The notes: generated by a model from the letters alone, not told the origin. Positions 17,944 through 27,072 are shown, counted from the first letter of the stretch. The stretch is DNA of 33,872 nt from Roseomonas sp. (GCA_020249865.1 JADCEV010000100.1:1-33872); one strand, 5' to 3'. Program-made: numbers and translations.

Positions 17944-17983
17944 GCGCCGGTTTTCTTCAGGATTTATTAACTTTTTCCGGCGC
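17944..17983. promoter_or_regulatory. Inverted repeat around an AT-rich tract upstream of the DUF1217 gene
   Basis: GCGCCGG (17944-17950) and CCGGCGC (17977-17983) flank a 26-base AT-rich stretch containing TTTATTAACTTTTT. The repeat begins 11 bases after the thiD stop and ends 11 bases before the next ATG. It could be a thiD terminator-like hairpin or a promoter region for the next gene. The sequence does not decide. Confidence 0.3.
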
Positions 17984-17994
17984 AGTTTGCGATC

Positions 17995-20307
17995 ATGGCT
18001 ATCAATATGAGTGCCACCCTCATGGCGGGGTTGTTTGGCCAACAAGGTCAAAACTCGCTGTTGCTTCCCTTCGGTAACGCTGCCCCTGCGGCCAGCGCCG
18101 GGGAAGCCGTAGCCGCGTTTCGACGCGTTACCAAAGCGGGTGAGGAGGAAAAGGGCCTCGCGCGCGAAAGGAAAGACAACGTCACGCTGACCGCCCTGGC
18201 GCAGTTTCGTCAGGCGTTGGATGCGGCACCGAATATTGATCGCGCGCTCTCTGATCCCAGGGTGTTGAAGGTGCTGATGCCGGCCCTTGGTTTGCCGGAT
18301 CAGGTGGGGAATCCGGGCCTGGTGAGGCGGGCCTTGCTGTCCGATCCAAAGGACCCGAAGGGCGTGGCAGCCCAGCTTGGCACCACCTGGAAGAATGCGG
18401 CCACGACGCTCAATTTGAAGGCCACCACCACGCCAAAGACTGCGGCTTTCGAAGGGCTGACTGATCAGGAAACCGCCGCCGTTGCGAGGCAATTGCGCAT
18501 AGGTGAGGCGGTGCTGACGCCGCCCGCGAGCCGCGCGGCGGCCACGAGACCAAGGGGCTTTGACGGGCTGGAAGACAGGGTCACCAGCGCGCTGATTGGG
18601 CGCCTCCGTGCCGGTGAGGAATTGGTGCCTGAGCGTGCGCGGCGCGAAGTTGAACACATGGCGGTTCTAACCGCGGCAACAATACGCCAGATGGATGTAC
18701 CGGCGGCTAACCTGCCTGCCGTTGCCCAAAATGCGCTCAAGCAAATGGCGGGCTTTCTGCGCAGCGGCAATCTGGATGCCGCGGTTGGCATTGTTGATGA
18801 TACCTTGCTCGCGCTCAATAGTGCGACTGGGCTGACCCCAGACCAATTGCGCCAGAGCCGCCTTGCGGTGTTGGAAGGCGGCATCAGCATTGACCAGATG
18901 CGCCGTGACGCCTTTGGCGTGGCGCGGCGCATTGAGCAGTTGATGGCCGTTGATTGGCCGACCGGTGCTGCCTGGGCACCCGCCTACAAGACCAGGCTTG
19001 ATGCCTTCCACAAGGAAGGTGTGGACAAGAATTTGAATTTCTCGCTTGAAGTGGCCACGGCAATGGCGCGGCGCATGCAAGACGCCGCCCTGAACGCCGA
19101 TGAAATCAGCTTGGCGAAATCCTATTTCGATAAGTCAAACAATGTCCTGAATACGCGGGATGGCAAGCCAACCAGGGCACCGGTTGAAGGGGTACCGGCG
19201 GCGCGCATCTCTCAGGCGGAAGCAACGAAGCTATTGGACAGCATGAAGAATGCCGCGCCCCCCAATATCCCGCGCGCGCAGATTGAGGTGAATTATGCCG
19301 CCGCTGCAGCGCTTGGCGCCATCAAGCTTGCGGAAACACCGGTCTTCGGCATGCCAACACTGGCAAGCCAAGCCTTGCGTGACATGGCGCGGATGGTTCG
19401 CGCGGGGACTTACGGTTCCGCCATTCAGCGTGCGGATGAGGCTTTGGCCGCCATCGCCAATGAAACGGCCATGCCCGCCGCCACCAAGCGCCTTGGCAGC
19501 GCTGCATTGCTTGAAACCAGCGCCTTGATTGAACAGGTGCGCCGCAATGCGCCAGGTGTGGCGGAACGCCTGGAAAAACTGGCAGCGCTGGAGGTAACGA
19601 CCGGTGCTGTCAGGTCCCGTGATTTCCAGACGCGGCTTGAGAATTTCCATAAGGATGGCATCAACGGCAATGTGAATTTCGCCCTTGAGATCTCTGTCGC
19701 GATGGCGGATCGCATGCAATCCCAGGCGACCACGCTGGATGAAACCCTGCAGGCGCAATCATTGCTGAGCCGGTCGCGCCAAGTATTGAATGGTCGCGAT
19801 GGCCGGCCGCTTTCAACGGCCGCCGGGGTGCAGCAATCGCGCATCATCCCATCCGATGCGGATAAGATCGTAACCGCGATGAAGTCCGGGCTTCGCCTTG
19901 GCAGCCTTTCCGACCCAAAAATGCTGGAAATTCTGACCAACGGCTTCACGAAATACGAGTATCGGACCGGGCTGAGTGAGACCAACCCCGGCATGGCGAA
20001 TGCCATCTATTTCAGTGAAAACGCGAAAACCGTGAAATCGGTCTATGACATTCTGGGCAATGGTGTGCTGCGCCGCGTGGTGCTTGGCGCACTTGGCCTT
20101 CCCGATCAGATTGCCATTCAGCCTGTTGAAACCCAGGCGCGGGCCATCACGTCACGCCTCAAGCTCGTGGATTTGCAGGACCCGACAAAAGTCCGCGCCA
20201 TTGCCGAGCGCTATCTGATGGCGGAAGCCGACAAGGCAGCGGCAAAAGCCAGCAATGCGTCGAATGATCCTTTTGCGACGATATCAAGCCTTTCCATCAA
20301 GGTCTGA
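17995..20307 (+). CDS. DUF1217-family protein with a large repeat-containing insert
   Basis: This 770-residue soluble, Ala-rich, mostly helical protein has no signal peptide. Residues ~79-148 (IDRALSDPRVLKVLMPALGL, LGTTWKNAATTLNL) and ~631-742 (TNGFTKYEYRTGL, VLRRVVLGALGLPDQIAIQP, LQDPTKVRAIAERYL) look like the two halves of one DUF1217 domain. Between them lie ~480 extra residues. These include two similar ~177-residue repeats (about 240-417 and 454-630), sharing for example TRLDAFHKEGVDKNLNFSLE versus TRLENFHKDGINGNVNFALE. There is also a 25-residue repeat pair (152-176, 189-213). DUF1217 genes often lie near flagellar genes; none is near here. The start is ATG 17995, with MSATL at 18007 as an alternative. 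Function unknown. Confidence 0.85.
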   Translation: MAINMSATLMAGLFGQQGQNSLLLPFGNAAPAASAGEAVAAFRRVTKAGEEEKGLARERKDNVTLTALAQFRQALDAAPNIDRALSDPRVLKVLMPALGLPDQVGNPGLVRRALLSDPKDPKGVAAQLGTTWKNAATTLNLKATTTPKTAAFEGLTDQETAAVARQLRIGEAVLTPPASRAAATRPRGFDGLEDRVTSALIGRLRAGEELVPERARREVEHMAVLTAATIRQMDVPAANLPAVAQNALKQMAGFLRSGNLDAAVGIVDDTLLALNSATGLTPDQLRQSRLAVLEGGISIDQMRRDAFGVARRIEQLMAVDWPTGAAWAPAYKTRLDAFHKEGVDKNLNFSLEVATAMARRMQDAALNADEISLAKSYFDKSNNVLNTRDGKPTRAPVEGVPAARISQAEATKLLDSMKNAAPPNIPRAQIEVNYAAAAALGAIKLAETPVFGMPTLASQALRDMARMVRAGTYGSAIQRADEALAAIANETAMPAATKRLGSAALLETSALIEQVRRNAPGVAERLEKLAALEVTTGAVRSRDFQTRLENFHKDGINGNVNFALEISVAMADRMQSQATTLDETLQAQSLLSRSRQVLNGRDGRPLSTAAGVQQSRIIPSDADKIVTAMKSGLRLGSLSDPKMLEILTNGFTKYEYRTGLSETNPGMANAIYFSENAKTVKSVYDILGNGVLRRVVLGALGLPDQIAIQPVETQARAITSRLKLVDLQDPTKVRAIAERYLMAEADKAAAKASNASNDPFATISSLSIKV

Positions 20308-20352
20308 TCGGCCAATTGCGGGGTGGCGCCTGTCATTCTATCTGCCGGCCGC

Positions 20353-21147
20353 ATGAAACTCCCGCTTTTCCTGGTTGATGCCTTCACCATCCGCCCCTTT
20401 GCCGGCAATCCCGCCGCCGTGGTGCCGCTTGCAGCGCCCTTGCCGGATGGGGTGATGCAGGCCATGGCGGCTGAGCATAATCTTTCCGAAACCGCTTTCG
20501 TGATGCGCGAAGGCGCTGGATGGCGGTTGCGTTGGTTCACGCCCAAGGCCGAGGTTGAAATGTGCGGCCATGCGACCCTTGCGACCGCCTTTGTGCTGGC
20601 GCGCGAATTGGGCGAAGCGCCACCCTTCACCTTTCACACCCTGTCTGGCCCTTTGCTGGTGGAAGCGGATGGGCCGCGCTTCATTCTTGATTTCCCGGCA
20701 CGGCTTTCCGAATCCGCGACGCCACCTGTGGGGCTTGCCGCGGCATTGGGCGCCACGCCGCTTGAAGTGCATCGCGCGCGCGATTGGATTTGCGTTCTGG
20801 AAAGCCCTGCACAAGTGGCAGCGCTTCTGCCTGATCACGCGGCGCTTGCCGCCTTGCCGGGACCGGAACGCGTGATTGTGACGGCAGCCGGCGGGGAGGG
20901 GGTGGACATCACCTCACGCTTTTTCGCGGTGAAGGTCGGCGTGCCGGAAGACCCGGTGACGGGCACGGCGCATGTGCAGCTTGTGCCCTTCTGGGCCGCG
21001 CGGCTTGGCCGCAAATCCCTGGTGTGCCGTCAGGCGAGTGCGCGGGGCGGCACGCTTTGGTGCGAATGGCGCGGCGATCGCGTGCGCATGGCGGGCGATG
21101 CCGTGCTCTACGCCAAGGGCGAAATCCATCTGCCGGCAGAGATGTAG
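20353..21147 (+). CDS. PhzF family isomerase/epimerase-like protein
   Basis: This is a 264-residue protein of the diaminopimelate-epimerase-like fold shared with phenazine enzyme PhzF. I start it at ATG 20353 (MKLPLFLVDAFTIRPFAGNP), where the family usually begins; GTG 20323 is an in-frame alternative. Landmarks are the catalytic Glu in LSETAFVM, EVEMCGHATLATAFVL in the first half, and FFAVKVGVPEDPVTGTAHVQ in the second. No phenazine genes are present, so the substrate is unknown; most family members are uncharacterised. It is convergent with the phoX gene, 27 bases away. Confidence 0.87.
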   Translation: MKLPLFLVDAFTIRPFAGNPAAVVPLAAPLPDGVMQAMAAEHNLSETAFVMREGAGWRLRWFTPKAEVEMCGHATLATAFVLARELGEAPPFTFHTLSGPLLVEADGPRFILDFPARLSESATPPVGLAAALGATPLEVHRARDWICVLESPAQVAALLPDHAALAALPGPERVIVTAAGGEGVDITSRFFAVKVGVPEDPVTGTAHVQLVPFWAARLGRKSLVCRQASARGGTLWCEWRGDRVRMAGDAVLYAKGEIHLPAEM

Positions 21148-21168
21148 CTTCATCCCGTACCGGCAGAT
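21128..21168. terminator. Inverted repeat in the phzF/phoX convergent gap, possible bidirectional terminator
   Basis: ATCTGCCGG (21128-21136) pairs with CCGGCAGAT (21160-21168) across a 23-base loop that includes the PhzF-gene stop codon. The first arm is itself part of a CTGCCGGCAG palindrome. There is no T-run, so this would be a weak or rho-assisted terminator. Confidence 0.35.
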
Positions 21169-21174
21169 CAGAAC

Positions 21175-23130
21175 CTAACCGCCAATCTCTCCACCATCCT
21201 TTTTCACAATAGCAATCACGGAAGGCCGTGGCGGTACGCCCTCAGTGAAATCTGGCCAGCGGGTGGAGGGGCGTTCAAAGGTAGAACCCGGATCTTCGCC
21301 CGGATGCTGAATCGCGAGGAAAATCGTTTTATTGTCTGGCGTGAAGCAGGGCCCGCAGACTTCCGCCCCGGTTGGCGCCTGATAGAAAAGCCGCGTCAGC
21401 GCGCGGCCTCGGCCGGCGGTATCGGCAGCGTAAAGCCCATCGGCCACGCCGGCATTTTCCGGCGCGCCATCGGTTGAAATCCAGATACGGCCCTTCTTGT
21501 CGAAGGCGCAATTATCCGGGCAGGAAAGCCAACCCTGATCAGATGTGGCGCGATGATATTGCGCGCCGGCGTCAACGCCAGGCTTGCCGGCGGCGATGAA
21601 AATGCCCCAGCGCGCTTCGGTCGCGGCGTGATCCACATTGGCTGAACCCGCGCCGGGCGGGATGATTTCCACGATATGGCCATGCACATTGCGCGCGCGC
21701 GGATTGGCGCGGTTCACCTGTTCGGCCGGGCGGCGAGAATTATTCGTCAGCATCACGTAAACGCGGCCATTGACGGGATTGGCTTCCACATCCTCTGGCC
21801 GGTCCATCGGTGTGGCACCCAAAAGATCAGCGGCGCGGCGCGCTTCAATCACCACATCGGCCTGATCGGCAAAGCCATTCGCGGAAGTCAGCGGGCCATG
21901 GCCATGCACCAAGGGCAGCCATTCCAGCTTGCCGTCATCATGGAATTTACCGACGTAGAGCGTGCCATCATCGAGCAAATCGCGATTGGCGGCGCGATCA
22001 TTCGGGTTCCAGGGCCGGGCGGTCACGAATTTATAGACATATTCGAACCGCTCATCATCGCCGGAATAAAACGCCACACGACCATCGGCGCTGATCGCAT
22101 GCGTGGCGCCTTCATGCTTGAAGCGGCCAAGCGCGGTGCGCTTCACCGGCACGCTTTGCGGGTCATAGGGGTCGAATTCCACCACCCAGCCGAAGCGGAA
22201 GCTTTCATTGGCTTCCCTTTCGACATTGAAGCGATCCATATGGCGCCACCAATTATACCAGCTTTCGCCGGCAATGCCGTAGCGGCGCATGATGGCCTGA
22301 TGCGGTGTCTTGGCCGGATCACCACCGAAATAGCCGTTGAAATTCTCCTCGCCGGTCAGCACCGTACCCCAGGGCGTATTGCCGCCGGCGCAGTTATTGA
22401 GCGTGCCGAGCACGCGCAACCCCGCAGGATCAGCCGCGGTTTTCATGCGCGCCGCGCCAGCGGCGGGGCCGCTGATGCGCATGGCGGTTTCTGCCGTGAT
22501 GCGCCGGTTATGCGAAGCTGCCGGCACATAGCCCCAAACGCCATTGCTGCGTTTGACTTCAATCACCGAAAGCCCATGCGCCATGGCTTCCGCGCGGGTC
22601 TGTTCCGCATTGGACCGCGTGCGTGATTCGCGGCCCGATCCCATGCCGGGAAACATCAGATTGGTATTGGTATATTCGTGATTGACCACGAGCAGCCCGT
22701 GATCCGAATTGGTGCTGCCGGCGGGAAGCGGGAAGAAATCAAGGTAATCGTTATTATAGCCGAATTGCAGCGCCTGGGCATCCGCTGTCACGCGCGCGGC
22801 ATCGAAGGCAGGCGCGCCGGCCAGCACGGGATCACCCCAGCGGATCACATTCTGGATTTCATAACCTTCCGCAACAGCATCACCCTGCGCCAATTGATGG
22901 CGCAATTCCGGAAAACTCAGGCTGGATGGGCCGCCCTGGCGCGGGATCAGGCCTTGCGCCTCGGCTTCCGGCATGGTGGCCAAGGCGGCAAGGGCGGCAC
23001 CGGCGGACAGCATGGCACGGCGACCGAAGCGCGCGGCGATGATGTCACTGATTGCCGCGCGCGGATTGGGGTTGCTGCCGATATCCTCACTGGCATCAAG
23101 CGCCGCTTCCGGCTTGGTTGCTGCCGACAT
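21175..23130 (-). CDS. phoX: PhoX family alkaline phosphatase
   Basis: PhoX is a Tat-exported phosphatase with an Fe/Ca cofactor (family knowledge). On the minus strand ATG 23130 follows GGAGG by 5 bases, giving 651 residues. A long N-terminus precedes the twin-arginine signal FGRRAMLSAGAALAAL (about residues 35-50), with cleavage near AEAQG. Conserved blocks are VVNHEYTNTNLMFPG, NNCAGGNTPWGTVLTGEENF (the Cys and Glu positions of the metal site), DPYDPQSVPVKRTALGRFKHEGA, SGDDERFEYVYKF and CPDNCAFDKKGRIWISTDG. All expected metal-site blocks look intact. Induction by phosphate starvation is typical, but I see no clear Pho box. Confidence 0.92.
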   Translation of the reverse strand: MSAATKPEAALDASEDIGSNPNPRAAISDIIAARFGRRAMLSAGAALAALATMPEAEAQGLIPRQGGPSSLSFPELRHQLAQGDAVAEGYEIQNVIRWGDPVLAGAPAFDAARVTADAQALQFGYNNDYLDFFPLPAGSTNSDHGLLVVNHEYTNTNLMFPGMGSGRESRTRSNAEQTRAEAMAHGLSVIEVKRSNGVWGYVPAASHNRRITAETAMRISGPAAGAARMKTAADPAGLRVLGTLNNCAGGNTPWGTVLTGEENFNGYFGGDPAKTPHQAIMRRYGIAGESWYNWWRHMDRFNVEREANESFRFGWVVEFDPYDPQSVPVKRTALGRFKHEGATHAISADGRVAFYSGDDERFEYVYKFVTARPWNPNDRAANRDLLDDGTLYVGKFHDDGKLEWLPLVHGHGPLTSANGFADQADVVIEARRAADLLGATPMDRPEDVEANPVNGRVYVMLTNNSRRPAEQVNRANPRARNVHGHIVEIIPPGAGSANVDHAATEARWGIFIAAGKPGVDAGAQYHRATSDQGWLSCPDNCAFDKKGRIWISTDGAPENAGVADGLYAADTAGRGRALTRLFYQAPTGAEVCGPCFTPDNKTIFLAIQHPGEDPGSTFERPSTRWPDFTEGVPPRPSVIAIVKKDGGEIGG

Positions 23131-23199
23131 TGTCACCTCCTCACACTCGTCTTACTGGCAAGTCTCACTGATTATGCCTGCGGATGGAAGGCGTGTTGC

Positions 23200-23236
23200 G
23201 TGAAGCTTTTCTGAAATCAGGCAGGGCTGGCTTCAC
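23200..23236 (-). terminator. Inverted repeat at the end of the second PhoX-like gene
   Basis: GTGAAGC (23200-23206) and GCTTCAC (23230-23236) form a 7-bp stem that spans the stop codon of the upstream minus-strand gene, within the 102-base gap before phoX. It is a weak terminator candidate only. Confidence 0.25.
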
Positions 23237-24705
23237 GTGGCTTTCGTCAACGCCACCACCCCGCCGCGTGGCGGTTCGCCGTCTCGGAAATGCGGCCAAC
23301 GGCTGCGTGGTGCGGCGAATTGCGCACCCATGCCGGCGCCGGGATGCGCCACGCCGGCGACCCAGGCAGCGGCCCCTGGCACTGTCGCGACGCCGCCCAA
23401 GGCAGCGCCAATCGGCACCGCATAGGCAAGGCTCGGCTGGCCGCGTGCGGGGCCTTCCACGGGCAGCACGTAAAGCGCATCGGGCAAGGGGCTGTCGCGC
23501 GCGGGCTGCGCCGTGCCGAGCAGCAGATTGCCCTGGCCATCAAGGCAGATGCTGGTGGGCGCCACCGGCCAGGCGGGGACCGTTGCGGGTTCTCGCCCGG
23601 CACGCGGGCGTTGCGGTGCGCGGCCTTCGATCAGGCTTTCAACAATCGCGGTATCGGCGGCCGGGTTGCGCGCCGCGAACAGCATCTCCACCACCGCGCC
23701 GGCCGGGTTACGGGCACTTTCGCGAAGCGCCAGGCAGAGCCGCGCGCCATTCGGGTCGAGTGCCAGCGCCACAGGCCGCCCGAGGCTATTCGCCCCGCGC
23801 GCCACCGCCGCGCCATAGGGTTCCGCATCGGCGGGCAAAGCAATCCACCGCAGCGTGCCCGCTTCGAAACGTGCCGCATAAAGCGCGCCCTGATCCAGCG
23901 CATGAGGTTCCGCCGCCGGCCCATCGGAGATGAAGCGCCACAGGAAACCACCTTCGCGCCCATCGGCCAGAAACACCACGGCGCGGCCATCGGCTGCTTG
24001 CGCTGCCGCGACATCGCGCGCGGCAAGCCTGCCAAGCGCCGCGCGCTTCACCGGCACGGATTGCGGCTCGAACGGGTCAAGTTCCACCACATGGCCCGCC
24101 TGCGCTGCCTCCACGCCGGGCAGGCGCCGCGCCCAGGCTGCACCCTCACCTTCGGTCAGCAGCAGGCTGCCCCAGGGCGTTGCTGAACCGCCGGTCACGC
24201 CAAACACCCCGCGCGCCGGCCCACCCGCGCCGCCCAGGCGGCAGAGTGTGCGCGCATGCAGGCGGCGCATCTGAAAGCCGCCTTCCGTCACCAGCCAAAC
24301 ACCACCGCGGCGCTGGATATTGATCAGGCTTGCCCCCTGCATGGCGCCGGCAATTTCCGGCCTTTCTCGCCCATCGGGGAAGGCCATGGCGGGATCAACT
24401 GTTGGGTGGCCCACCGCCAGCACGGCGCGCGGAATGCCATCCTCCACACGCGGAGAGGCCAGTGCGGCCACCACGCGCGCATCCCAGCCGAATTGCCCCT
24501 CGGCGGCTACAAGATTGGGCGCAAGCGGCGCGAAGGGTGGCGCGTCATAGGCAACGCGATCGCCCCATTGGATCAGCAAATCGCGCTTGATGCCGGCACT
24601 TGGCGCATCATCCAGCCGCTGCGCGATGCCGGGCGCGCCTTGCGCAAGCGCACCCATCGCCGGAAGGGCCGCCGCACCCGCCAGCAGGGCGCGGCGGTGG
24701 ATCAC
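23233..24705 (-). CDS. PhoX-like (DUF839) protein lacking the apparent metal ligands
   Basis: This is a shorter PhoX-fold paralogue, 490 residues from GTG 24705, whose GTGA overlaps the stop of the upstream molybdopterin gene. The signal IHRRALLAGAAALPAMG is twin-arginine-like. Family blocks remain: IQWGDRV, TPWGSLLLTEGEG, DPFEPQSVPVKRAALGRLAA, FLWRFIS and TSICLDGQGNLLLGT. Yet residues carrying metal-ligand blocks in the neighbouring phoX are changed: NNCAGG is GVTGGS here, TGEEN is TEGEG, KHEGA is AARDV, and NHEY is GHPT. It is likely not a normal phosphatase. Its role may relate to the coupled oxidoreductase, which is inference. Confidence 0.8.
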   Translation of the reverse strand: MIHRRALLAGAAALPAMGALAQGAPGIAQRLDDAPSAGIKRDLLIQWGDRVAYDAPPFAPLAPNLVAAEGQFGWDARVVAALASPRVEDGIPRAVLAVGHPTVDPAMAFPDGRERPEIAGAMQGASLINIQRRGGVWLVTEGGFQMRRLHARTLCRLGGAGGPARGVFGVTGGSATPWGSLLLTEGEGAAWARRLPGVEAAQAGHVVELDPFEPQSVPVKRAALGRLAARDVAAAQAADGRAVVFLADGREGGFLWRFISDGPAAEPHALDQGALYAARFEAGTLRWIALPADAEPYGAAVARGANSLGRPVALALDPNGARLCLALRESARNPAGAVVEMLFAARNPAADTAIVESLIEGRAPQRPRAGREPATVPAWPVAPTSICLDGQGNLLLGTAQPARDSPLPDALYVLPVEGPARGQPSLAYAVPIGAALGGVATVPGAAAWVAGVAHPGAGMGAQFAAPRSRWPHFRDGEPPRGGVVALTKAT

Positions 24706-27014
24706 GGTGCTTCCTCGATCACCGGCGGCAAATGCACGCGCACGGGCGGCAAGGCGGCGGTCCATTTCTCAACCTCGATCAGGCAGGATTGCGCTGAGGG
24801 GCCTTGGCCGAGTTTTGAGGTGCCGATATCCGCCGTCAGCACATTCGGATTGCCATGCACGCACATGCTGCCGGGCACGCCAGGTTCAAGCGGATCATAC
24901 CAAGCACCCGTCGCCATCATGGCAACGCCGCGCATGAGGCCAGGATCAAGCCGCAAGCCACCCAGGCAGGCGCCGCGATCATTAAACACGCGCACAATAT
25001 CGCCATCCTTTAGGCCGCGCGCGGCAGCATCTTCCGGATTGAGCATAATGGGCTCCCGCCCCGCGATCTTGTTCGCGGCGGCAACGCGCCCGGTATCCAA
25101 TTGCCCATGCAGGCGCGTGGCGGGTTGGAAGGACAGCAGGTGCAAGGGATGGCGCTTGGCTTCTGCGGCGCCGAGCCATTCGCGCGGCGCGATCCAAACC
25201 GGATGGCCCGGCGCGTCATCATAGCCGAAGCTTGCAATGGTTTCGCTGAAAAGCTCCACCTTGCCGGAGGGTGTGTCGAGCGGGTTGGCTTCCGGATCGG
25301 CTGCGAAATCGGCGAATTGGGTATATTCCTCACCGCGTGCGGGTGCATCGGCTTCCCAAAAACCCTTTTCCCAGAAGGTGTCGAAGTCAGGTGTTTCCTG
25401 GCCCATGCGCGCGCAATGGCGGCGCCAGGCTTCGAACAAGTGGCGCAGCCAGGCTTCTTCATTCCGCTGTTCGGTGAAGCGTTCGCGGTAGCCCAATTCT
25501 TCCGCGATATCGGCGAGCATGTCGTGATCATTCCGCGCCTGACCGACCGGTTCGATGGCTTTGTGCATGGCGCGCAGGAAACGGTCGCGCCCGCTGCTTG
25601 CGATATCATTGCGTTCCAGCGTGGTCGTGGCCGGCAGCACGATATCGGCGTGGCGCGCGAGTGATGTCCACCAGGGTTCCTGCACGATAATGGTCTCGGC
25701 CTGCGCCCAGGCACGCAGCATGCGGTTCAAATCCTGGTGGTGATGGAAGGGATTGCCGCCCGCCCACCAGATGATGCGCGTATCGGGAAATTGCAGCACG
25801 CGGCCATTGAAGTGATGCTCGCCGCCCGGGTTTTCCAGCATTTCCGTAATGCGCGCGACGGGGATGAAAAAGCCGGTCGGATTGGGCGTTGCCGGCATGG
25901 CAAAGCTTGGCACTTCGCGCCTGGGATGGCCCATGCCATTCACGCTGCCATAACCGAAAGCGACACCTTGGCCTGCCTTCCCGATCAGCCCAAGCATCGC
26001 GGCAAGCGCGGTCAGCATCCAATAGGGTTGCTCCCCATAATCCGCACGCTGCAAGGACCAGGTTGCGGTCAGCATGGCCGGCTGTGTGGCGATTTCCGCC
26101 GTCAGCGCGCGAATTGTCTCCGCCGGGATGGTGGTGATGGGTGCTGCCCATTCCGGCGTTTTCGCCACGCCATCGCTTTCGCCCGTGATATAGGCGCGGA
26201 GCTTGTCCCAACCGACGCAATGGGTCGCGAGGAAGTTCTTATCCTCCCACCCGCGTGCCAGGATTTCATGACCCATCGCGAGCAATAGCGCGGTATCCGT
26301 GCCGGGGCGGATCGGGGTCCATGCCGCGCCGGCCCAATCCGGCACATCCGCCCGCGCGGGGGAGATTTGCAGAAAGTGCAGCCCGGCTTCAGCGGCGGCG
26401 CGCAAATTCATCTCATTGCTGTGCTGGCCCGCCCCGCCTGAGGTGACATAGCCATTGCGAATGGGCAGCCCGCCCAGGCAGAGCATGACCTTGGAATAGC
26501 GCGTGATCGCCGCCCAATCCGTGACCTTGCCAAGCAGCACTTCATTGGTGCCGAGGATATGCGGCAGCAGCGCCTGCGCCGCCGCATAGGAATAGGCATT
26601 CACCTGGCCGGTATAGCCACCGCCAAGCCCCAGAAAGCGTTGCAATTGGCTGCGCGCATGGTGGAACCGCCCGGCAGAGGACCAGCCATAGGACCCGCCC
26701 ATGATGGATTTGGCGCCAGCCTCGGCACGCACGCGGCGGGTTTCTTCCGCGACCAGCCGCACCGCCTTGTCCCAGGATACCGGCACAAAGGGATCACCCC
26801 CGCGCAACGCCCCGCGCCGGCGGCCTTCCAGCCAGCCCTTGCGCACATAGGGGCGGTCTATCCGCGCCGCGCTATGCACCGCATCGGGCATGGCTTCGAT
26901 CAGCGAACCGGGAAAAGGGTCCCGATGGAAGGGCTTCACCCCCACCAGGCGGCCATTTTCCACCACCGCGTCAAAGCTGCCCCAATGGGCGGCATGGGGT
27001 TTGATTTCGGTCAT
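24702..27014 (-). CDS. Molybdopterin-dependent oxidoreductase, DMSO reductase/BisC type
   Basis: This 770-residue enzyme of the DMSO-reductase family is read from ATG 27014, preceded on the minus strand by GGAGG. There is no Tat signal and no N-terminal 4Fe-4S cysteine set, so it resembles cytoplasmic biotin-sulfoxide reductase rather than periplasmic TorA or DmsA. The Mo-ligand serine is probably in GGSYGWSSAGRFHHARSQ (near residue 111). Other blocks include VNAYSYAAAQALLPHILGTN, WAGGNPFHHHQDLNRML, HADIVLPATTTLERNDI, PSGKVELFSE and GTSKLGQGPSAQ near the cofactor-binding C-terminus. Substrate (a sulfoxide or N-oxide) is not known. Its stop overlaps the PhoX-like gene start. Confidence 0.87.
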   Translation of the reverse strand: MTEIKPHAAHWGSFDAVVENGRLVGVKPFHRDPFPGSLIEAMPDAVHSAARIDRPYVRKGWLEGRRRGALRGGDPFVPVSWDKAVRLVAEETRRVRAEAGAKSIMGGSYGWSSAGRFHHARSQLQRFLGLGGGYTGQVNAYSYAAAQALLPHILGTNEVLLGKVTDWAAITRYSKVMLCLGGLPIRNGYVTSGGAGQHSNEMNLRAAAEAGLHFLQISPARADVPDWAGAAWTPIRPGTDTALLLAMGHEILARGWEDKNFLATHCVGWDKLRAYITGESDGVAKTPEWAAPITTIPAETIRALTAEIATQPAMLTATWSLQRADYGEQPYWMLTALAAMLGLIGKAGQGVAFGYGSVNGMGHPRREVPSFAMPATPNPTGFFIPVARITEMLENPGGEHHFNGRVLQFPDTRIIWWAGGNPFHHHQDLNRMLRAWAQAETIIVQEPWWTSLARHADIVLPATTTLERNDIASSGRDRFLRAMHKAIEPVGQARNDHDMLADIAEELGYRERFTEQRNEEAWLRHLFEAWRRHCARMGQETPDFDTFWEKGFWEADAPARGEEYTQFADFAADPEANPLDTPSGKVELFSETIASFGYDDAPGHPVWIAPREWLGAAEAKRHPLHLLSFQPATRLHGQLDTGRVAAANKIAGREPIMLNPEDAAARGLKDGDIVRVFNDRGACLGGLRLDPGLMRGVAMMATGAWYDPLEPGVPGSMCVHGNPNVLTADIGTSKLGQGPSAQSCLIEVEKWTAALPPVRVHLPPVIEEAP

Positions 27015-27072
27015 GAGATGCCTCCGTGGGGGTAATGTGGCGCGCAGCGGGGCTTAGGGCAACGCTTTCCTC

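Noticed and set aside
21676-22626. A 316-codon plus-strand frame opposite phoX
   Set aside because: It is the mirror frame of an intact PhoX gene and has no family features.
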